Shown: positions 57,170 through 64,000 of the stretch, piece by piece | Position numbering within the stretch: position 1 is the stretch's first letter | Layout: every line of letters starts with the position of its first letter | Assembly (NCBI RefSeq): GCF_036320965.1 | Contig: NC_092225.1 | Coordinates: 75,165,935-75,229,934, forward strand | Source of the DNA: Panulirus ornatus | Lineage: Eukaryota > Arthropoda > Malacostraca > Decapoda > Palinuridae | DNA length: 64,000 nt | Reading direction: 5' to 3' | The notes under the pieces: model-generated | Told to the model about the DNA's origin: nothing | Databases searched by the model: none | Seen by the model: the letters and a program-made list of their open reading frames with translations, nothing else | Program-made: the position numbers and the translations under genes

Positions 57170-58108
57170 TTTTTTTTTGCTTTGTCGCTGTTTCCCGCGT
57201 TTGCGAGGTAGCGCAAGGAAACAGACAAAAGAAATGGCCCAACCCACCCCCATACACATGTATATACATACGTCCACACACGCAAATATACAATACCTAC
57301 ACAGCTTTCCATGGTTTACCCCAGACGCTTCACATGCCCTGATTCAATCACTGACAGCACGTCAACCCCGGTATACCACATCGATCCAATTCACTCTATT
57401 CCTTGCCCTCCTTTCACCCTCATGCATGTTCAGGCCTCGATCACACAAAATCTTTTTCACTCCATCTTTCCACCTCCAATTTGGTCTCCCACTTCTCCTC
57501 GTTCCCTCCACCTCCGACACATATATCCTCTTGGTCAATCTTTCCTCACTCATTCTCTCCATGTGCCCAAACCATTTCAAAACACCCTCTTCTGCTCTCT
57601 CAACCACGCTCTTTTTATTTCCACACATCTCTCTTACCCTTACGTTACTTACTCGATCAAACCACCTCACACCACACATTGTCCTCAAACATCTCATTTC
57701 CAGCACATCCATCCTCCTGCGCACAACTCTATCCATAGCCCACGCCTCGCAACCATACAACATTGTTGGAACCACTATTCCCTCAAACATACCCATTTTT
57801 GCTTTCCGAGATAATGTTCTCGACTTCCACACATTCTTCAAGGCTCCCAGGATTTTCGCCCCCTCCCCCACCCTATGATCCATTTCCGCTTCCATGGTTC
57901 CATCCGCTGCCAGATCCACTCCCAGATATCTAAAACACTTTACTTCCTCCAGTTTTTCTCCATTCAAACTTACCTCCCAATTGACTTGACCCTCAACCCT
58001 ACTGTACCTAATTACCTTGCTCTTATTCACATTTACTCTTAACTTTCTTCTTTCACACACTTTACCAAACTCAGTCACCAGCTTCTGCAGTTTCTCACAT
58101 GAATCAGC
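57170..58108 (-). mobile_element. 5'-truncated RTE-like LINE, copy 5
   Basis: Starts (plus strand) GCTTTGTCGCTGTTTCCCGC at the 3' terminus and ends at CACATGAATCAG (about 58108), where non-LINE sequence with a short duplicated CAGTCACCAGCTTC block begins. It shares several variants with copy 4 (for example GGTCTCCCACTTCTCC), so the two are close relatives. Confidence 0.86.
57362..58078 (-). pseudogene. LINE ORF2 C-terminal fragment (238 codons, open)
   Basis: The frame begins at TEFGKVCERRKLRVNVN, just after the catalytic motif, and runs to the normal TGA. The ATG used by the frame (58078) replaces the family's Val codon and is not a true start. Inactive fragment. Confidence 0.78.
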
Positions 58109-58139
58109 TTCTTTTCATGCATCTTGTTTTCATTCAGTC

Positions 58140-58350
58140 ACCAGCTTCAGTTTTGGTTCAGTGGCGGGCGCCAGACCACCAGTTAGTTTGACCAGACCGT
58201 CTTTATCTCCCGCTAGTGACCAGCCCTCCAGCCTCATCCTCCGCTACGCCGGCAAACTTCTTTATATAATACCCTGAGACGCCCCGCGGCCCGGGACCGG
58301 ACAATACCATCACAAGAACAAACTTCTCACAGTTTATCTCAAAGTTTTGA
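58140..58350. other. GC-rich segment with TATATAAT; no gene assigned
   Basis: TTTATATAATACC near 58260 precedes a CCCCGCGGCCCGGG stretch. This is promoter-like in composition only. Confidence 0.2.
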
Positions 58351-58353
58351 TTG

Positions 58354-58355
58354 TG

Positions 58356-58408
<53 letters not shown>

Positions 58409-58409
58409 T
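58354..58409. repeat. (TG)n followed by (G)n
   Basis: About 19 TG units then about 17 G. Confidence 0.95.
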
Positions 58410-58635
58410 GCAGGTGTGGAGCGTCGGAGGGAGGTTATCTTCCCGCCGCCCGCCTTCCTTCCCTCCCTCTCTCTCACCCCGCCCAGGCCAGGCCAGGGCC
58501 GACCGCTGTACAACGTGGCGGCTTCTCTACTCCCCAGGACACCAGCGGGATCCTTCCGGGGGGTTCCCTACCTGCCTGACCCGTATCTTATCTCGTTCTT
58601 GCACACCGCAGGAGGAACCACCACGGCCCGCAGCA

Positions 58636-58815
58636 CGTGCAACCACCACCCGCCCTGGGTGCAACCACCACCCGCCCTGGGTGCAACCACCACCTGCCCT
58701 GGGTGCAACCACGACCCGCCCTGGGTGCAACCACCACCTGCCCTGGGTGCGACCACGACCCACCCTGGGTGCAACCATCACCCGCCCTGGGTGCAACCAC
58801 GACCCGCCCTAGGTG
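58636..58815. repeat. 22-bp minisatellite, about eight copies
   Basis: Unit GTGCAACCACCACCCGCCCTGG, with ACGACC/ACCACC variation. Diverged GTGGAACTACGACCTGC-like units continue to about 58960. Confidence 0.93.
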
Positions 58816-58960
58816 GAACTACGACCTTCTGCTGGTGGAACACTGACCTGCTGTGAGTGGAACTACGACCTGCAATTGGTGGAGCTACGACCTGCGTGGA
58901 GGGAACCACGATCTGCTGTGGGTGGAGCTACATCCTGCCGTAGGTGGAACTACGACTTAC

Positions 58961-59300
58961 CTAAATGAACTCACAGCGTAAATACAGGTCGAACGAGAGG
59001 TCTACCCGTGGAAGGACCCACTCCTACAATATTTTTCCTCCACGTAATTCACTAGTATGTGGCCACCTCTTGGCTCCTGCTTTGTGGCTGACTGGATGAG
59101 ACCACGAGCATCGCTACGAAGACGGGATGAAACTTGTACAAGCTGTTACTGTAGTGCACCTTGTGTACACCAGCTGTGTAGGAAAACTGCTCAGGTTGGG
59201 GTGACCATCTCAATGTAGTCTACGTCATGTACACAAACTATGAGATGTGGCTCAAGGTGATAAGATTACATGTACGAAGGAGGTAACTCTGGCCCTACAG
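58961..59300. other. No gene seen
   Basis: No supported feature between the two minisatellites. Confidence 0.5.
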
Positions 59301-59302
59301 GA

Positions 59303-59850
59303 CGTCTACTGTGGGTAGGGCTAGACCTGTCTGACGCCCACAGTGGGTAACATGTGAGGGCTGGGCATGTCTGACGTCCACCGTGGGTAACGTGTGAGGG
59401 CTGGACCTGTCTGACGCCCACAGTGGGTAACATGTGAGGGCTGGGCATGTCTGACGTCCACCGTGGGTAACATGTGAGAGCTAGGCATGTCTGACGTCTA
59501 CCGTGGGTAACGTGTGAGGGCTGGGCATGTCTGACGTCCACCGTGGGTAACGTGTGAGGGCTGGGCATGTCTGACGCCCACAGTGGGTAACGTGTGAGGG
59601 CTGGGCATGTCTGACGTCCACCGTGGGTAACGTGTGAGGGCTGGGCATGTCTGACGTCCACCGTGGGTAACGTGTGAGGGCTGGGCATGTCTGACGCCCA
59701 CAGTGGGTAACGTGTGAGGGCTGGGCCTGTCTGACGTCCACCGTGGGTAACATGTGAGGGCTGGGCCTGTCTGACGTCCACCGTGGGTAACATGTGAGGG
59801 CTGGGCATGTCTGACGTCCACCGTGGGTAACGTGTGAGGGCTGGGCATGA
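59303..59850. repeat. 40-bp minisatellite, about 13.5 copies
   Basis: Unit GACGTCCACCGTGGGTAACG plus TGTGAGGGCTGGGCATGTCT. GACGCCCACAG variants recur periodically, suggesting a higher-order pattern of about three units. Confidence 0.96.
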
Positions 59851-59865
59851 GTGAACATGAAGACT

Positions 59866-59877
59866 GCTTATATAAGC
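59866..59877. promoter_or_regulatory. Palindromic TATA-box-like site
   Basis: GCTTATATAAGC is a perfect 12-bp palindrome holding TATATAAG on both strands. TTCACTC, initiator-like, lies about 20 bp downstream on the minus strand. GC-rich sequence follows on the plus side. No transcript is identified. Confidence 0.25.
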
Positions 59878-60101
59878 GGGAGGAGTTAGCGTGTCCGGGC
59901 CGAACTCACGCCTGCGGGGCCGGGCGCACCCCACCCCAGGAAGCTACTCCGGCAGACCCCCTGCGAGGGACCCCCTTCCTCTCGGAATCTCTCGACTACT
60001 CCACTGGCCTCAGACGGTCATCATTGTTAATTAGACAGACCTCACCTAGTGCTTATCCTGGACCATCTACGGTTGATCACATATCATCATCATCATCACC
60101 A

Positions 60102-60132
60102 TCACACACACACACACATACACATACACACA

Positions 60133-60182
<50 letters not shown>
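60102..60182. repeat. (AC)n microsatellite, interrupted
   Basis: About 40 AC units with several CATA interruptions. Confidence 0.95.
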
Positions 60183-60183
<1 letters not shown>

Positions 60184-60960
60184 GATCAGAGAAGAACCCT
60201 GACGTCAACAGGAGATGCAGGTGAGGAAATTACAAAAGGTAAACAATTACTTTGAGTCTTACAGTGTCAGAGAGGTCACAATGCGGTCATGGGCCTTATG
60301 GAGTACCATGGCTGTTACGGGCTCCAGATAATGTCATGAGAAGTCATGGGTCCCACGGGGACGTCGCAAATGTTATGGGGACTCGTCAGTATCATGCAGC
60401 ATCACGGGTGTGCTGAACGTCATAATGATCGTAGGTCATCATGATCATCATTCTCACATGGGAGTCACGGTCATCACATGACGAGGGTGACTCACACAGG
60501 TGTCACCTGACGTCAGTCAACACGGGACGTCACGAGTGTCTCAGCGCGTCACATGTGTCACGGGAGAGGTGGGGGTGTTACGAGCGTGTTGATATCATGG
60601 TCGGCAGGTCGTAGCCAAGTACTGTATCGGGGAGGATCATGAGGAGCGGAGGGAGCACCACCTCCTCCTCCCTCCTAAAGTGTCACACGAAAACTGAACT
60701 CTGAAAACGTGAAGATCTGCTTCAGCAGACACTCCTCCACCTTCAGCACCCACGTATCAGCAAGTAGCAAGAAAATGCCAGGAAATTATACGTGTAAAAA
60801 ATAAAATCATAAATGCCAACAACTTTTAAGACGACATAACTCGGGTTAGGTTTGGTCTTTCGCCACAAGTACAGGTACAGTTTACCCGTAGAACCGCTGC
60901 ACATCATCACGTTTATATAATCTTGATGTGAAAACTGGATTCAATGGATTTTCAGCTAAA
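60183..60960. other. No confident gene; vestigial GTCATGGG repeats
   Basis: 60275-60600 has drifting GTCATGGGTC/GTCACGGGT motifs, a probable eroded tandem array. Nothing else supported. Confidence 0.5.
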
Positions 60961-60967
60961 GGAACGG

Positions 60968-61066
60968 GACTACGAACGAGGGTACGAACGGGGCTACGAA
61001 CGGAGGTACGAACAGGGGTACAAACGGGGCTACGAACGGAGGTACGAAAGGGGCTACGCAAAGTCT
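60968..61066. repeat. 12-bp tandem repeat, about eight copies
   Basis: Units ACGAACGGGGCT and ACGAACGGAGGT alternate. 12 bp keeps frame and yields an Arg/Tyr/Glu-rich reading. Confidence 0.92.
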
Positions 61067-61316
61067 CGTTTGTCAACTCCAGAGGAGGAGGTTGCTGGCT
61101 GCATCTTGGTAAGTTGGCGTGCGCGGGATTACTGCTCACAGGACGGTCAGAACGATGGGGTCAACACAGTCACAAGCAACACTCCAGCACACACACACAG
61201 TAATTACAGCAGCAGAGGCTCATGGAAGTCATGGCAAACACTACCATACGTAACTCATCATCATACTTAAAAAATGGGTCAAAAAGATATGATAAAACAT
61301 TTAATTCCTGATATCT

Positions 61317-61318
<2 letters not shown>

Positions 61319-61389
<71 letters not shown>
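61319..61389. repeat. (TA)n microsatellite
   Basis: About 35 TA units. Confidence 0.96.
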
Positions 61390-61391
<2 letters not shown>

Positions 61392-62098
61392 TTCAAAAGT
61401 GTTGGTGCATTCATAGAGAGATGACTACAGGTGACTACCATGTACTATCATGTGATGCCAGTGTATGATGACTTGAGAGAGACCTAAGTTCAGGCTGCTG
61501 GACTCAGGTCTACGTCCATGGCAGCCTCACCCTTGCCTCACCGTTGGCTTCCATATGCCAGCCATGTCATCCCTAAAACCGCCTGCACTCTTGATAGTTT
61601 TTTTCTCTCTCCTTGTAACATGGAGATCTAGGGGGCGTGTCATGGGGGCGCTCTGTACGTCTGTGAGTGTCTCTTGTGTTCTGGGTTGTCACGAGTGTCA
61701 TGCACCGTGTCAGCAGCATGACAGCCTTCCATCCGTCATGGAAGGGGGAGGAGGAGGAGGAGGGAAGAGTCATTTGTTAATAAAAAAAAAGGTCAACTGA
61801 ATTATTTTTCCACCACAAATCTAATCAATGACGAATCATATAACTCACAAACATTTTCCACTTCCCCGGACAAAATGCCACAAATCATGAAATTAGGTCA
61901 TTAAAATTTCATCTGCAGAATAATTTTCTGGTGGCTAATTACTCGCTAATATAGGTATCCTTATATGTACATAAATGTGTGTGTGTGTGTGTGTATGTGT
62001 TTTCTATGACAATTGTATTGCGTGAAAATTTCAACGAGAATGTTGGCAGAAGTTTCATTCACTACAACACATTGATTCTTATCATTATTAAGTCGTGG
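61390..62098. other. No gene seen
   Basis: Contains a short TG run (61977-61994). No supported coding or repeat feature otherwise. Confidence 0.5.
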
Positions 62099-62337
62099 CT
62101 AGAGGAGTTGGGCGAATACTTCCCACTCAACTTCCTTTATTCCCATCACAAACTTCTCCAGGTTTGGTGCAGGGAGTTCATATCCTCCACATACTTTAAC
62201 CAAGATGCTCTCTCTTGCCTTCCTGAAAATCTTTTCCTCTTTTTCTTCAAACATTCTTTGATAAACTAATCTGATAACCCAAGAATGATTATCTTTTAAT
62301 ATCCTGTTAAACAGACCTGGCATTCTTGCACATGCTT
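62099..62337 (-). CDS. Candidate terminal exon or old element fragment
   Basis: The minus frame is open from an AG at 62339-62338 (CTCCTCGCCAG) to a TAG at 62101-62099, about 79 codons, entering in phase 1. It is non-repetitive and rich in charged residues (YQRMFEEKEEKIFRKARES). It is the longest frame in the window that is neither tandem repeat nor recognised LINE. It has no recognised domain and no clear AATAAA downstream. A transposon-derived frame is an equal possibility. Confidence 0.28.
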
Positions 62338-62743
62338 CTGGCGAGGAGACTGGTACTGCTCCTCCTCCTCCTCCTCCACCACAGCACTCCAGGTCGTGGC
62401 CTCGAGTTCTAATTGTTAGAAATGTCATCCTCGACTACATCTGCGTAGTGAGAGTCACATGATAACCATATACTTCTTCAACACCGGGATGACCACACAT
62501 CCCTCTCGTGGGTAGAGCTCAAGTTACACATTCATCACAACCATTATTCATCTCGTGTTCCATCATGGAAGGCTGGTTGGTGTAGAACGTTCTCTTCTGT
62601 TCAGCAATACTTTGAAGGTGATCACTCATACGAAGGTCTTCGACGAGAACTGGACTGTTAGAATCAACAGAAATATTACTGGAACATACTGGAAGGTCAT
62701 CACCAGAACGTTTCCATTTCCAACGTGTCCATTATGGTAAGTA

Positions 62744-64000
62744 GGGCTACCATCATGAGAGACACTACCATCATGAGAGATACTACCATCATGAGAGACA
62801 CTACCATCATGAGAGACACTACCATCTTGAGAGATACTACCATCATGAGAGATACTACCATCATGAGAGATACTACCATCATGAGACACACTACCATCAT
62901 GAGACACACTACCATCATGAGAGATACTACCATCATGAGAGATACTACCATCATGAGAGATACTACCATCATGAGAGATACTACCATCATGAGACACACT
63001 ACCATCATGAGACACACTACCATCATGAGAGACACTACCATCATGAGACACACTACCATCATGAGAGACACTACCATCATGAGAGATACTACCATCATGA
63101 GACACACTACCATCATGAGAGATACTACCATCATGAGAGACACTACCATCATGAGAGACACTACCATCATGAGACACACTACCATCATGAGAGACACTAC
63201 CATCATGAGAGACACTACCATCATGAGACACACTACCATCATGAGAGATACGACCATCATGAGAGACACTACCATCATGAGAGATACTACCATCATGAGA
63301 GATACTACCATCATGAGAGATACTACCATCATGAGAGACACTACCATCATGAGAGATACTACCATCATGAGAGACACTACCATCATGAGAGACACTACCA
63401 TCATGAGAGACACTACCATCATGAGAGATACTACCATCATGAGACACACTACCATCATGAGAGACACTACCATCATGAGACACACTACCATCATGAGAGA
63501 TACTACCATCATGAGAGACACTACCATCATGAGACACACTACCATCATGAGAGATACTACCATCATGAGACACTACCATCATGAGAGACACTACCATCAT
63601 GAGAGACACTACCATCATGAGACACACTACCATCATGAGACACACTACCATCATGAGAGATACTACCATCATGAGAGACACTACCGTCATGAGACACACT
63701 ACCATCATGAGAGATACTACCATCATGAGAGATACTACCATCATGAGAGACACTACCATCATGAGAGACACTACCATTATGAGAGACACTACCATTATGA
63801 GAGACACTACCATCATGAGAGACACTACCATCATGAGACACACTACCATCATGAGACACACTACCATCATGAGAGACACTACCATCATGAGACACACTAC
63901 CATCATGAGAGACACTACCATCATGAGACACACTACCATCATGAGAGACACTACCATCATGAGAGACACTACCATCATGAGAGACACTACCATCATGAGA
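62744..64000. repeat. 18-bp minisatellite (GAGACACTACCATCATGA), about 70 copies, runs off the window
   Basis: Nearly perfect 18-bp periodicity, with GAGACACT, GAGATACT and GACACACT unit variants. A 2-bp deletion near 63570 shifts the frame and splits the long repetitive readings on the minus strand. The array continues past 64000. Confidence 0.97.

Noticed and set aside
62626..63996. 456-codon minus-strand open frame
   Set aside because: It is a translation of the 18-bp tandem array; unit length is a multiple of three, so frames stay open by construction.

Overview
This window looks like nuclear DNA of a decapod crustacean, or a close relative. The evidence is a short interstitial run of the arthropod telomere repeat TTAGG (33466-33493), an extreme load of AC, TA, CT and GA microsatellites, more than twenty unrelated minisatellite arrays, and many decayed non-LTR retrotransposons. 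The species cannot be named from the sequence alone. There is no bacterial operon, CRISPR array or rRNA. Nearly all long open frames are translations of tandem repeats or of LINE sequence on either strand.

Host gene candidate. Four short stretches on the minus strand (32033-31999, 23528-23419, 5549-5432 and 526-372) look like coding exons. Each has a GT donor and, where needed, an AG acceptor. Their phases agree at all three junctions (2, 1, 2) and the last ends in phase 1 at the left edge. Joined conceptually they give a 139-residue N-terminal part of a secreted protein: a basic n-region and Ala/Val/Leu-rich signal peptide, a Thr-run and Pro/Gly/Ser linker, and a Cys-containing segment with C-x7-C-x7-C spacing. 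I do not recognise the family. The inferred introns (about 8.5, 17.9 and 4.9 kb) are filled with repeats. The model is inferred from sequence only.

Mobile elements. One young LINE family (RTE-like reverse transcriptase; clade not settled) has five copies: 7882-8780 (+), 17412-18745 (-), 19091-19897 (+), 55025-57098 (-) and 57170-58108 (-). Most are 5'-truncated and end in A/TA tracts. Older relatives lie at 14265-14700, 21780-23315, 35590-37640 and 54630-54860. CR1/L2- or Jockey-like remnants lie at about 930-1770, 3690-3960, 39400-40240, 43385-44400 and 48930-49640. A short non-autonomous SINE-like element (7640-7880, 18746-19013, 20948-21150, and a decayed copy near 6245) has a 3' end resembling the LINE 3' end, which suggests a LINE/SINE partnership.

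Layout. 0-9 kb: two exon candidates, decayed LINEs, SINE plus LINE. 9-16 kb: minisatellites of 57, 29-31, 37 and 34 bp. 16-23.4 kb: a transposon cluster with two LINE copies in inverted orientation. 23.4-34 kb: signal-peptide exon, minisatellites (30, 21, 24, 51, 14 and 21 bp) and the candidate first exon. 34-45 kb: decayed LINEs with little else. 45-54 kb: a 31-bp array, dense microsatellites and a palindromic repeat. 54-58 kb: LINE cluster. 58-64 kb: minisatellites of 22, 40, 12 and 18 bp, the last running off the window end.
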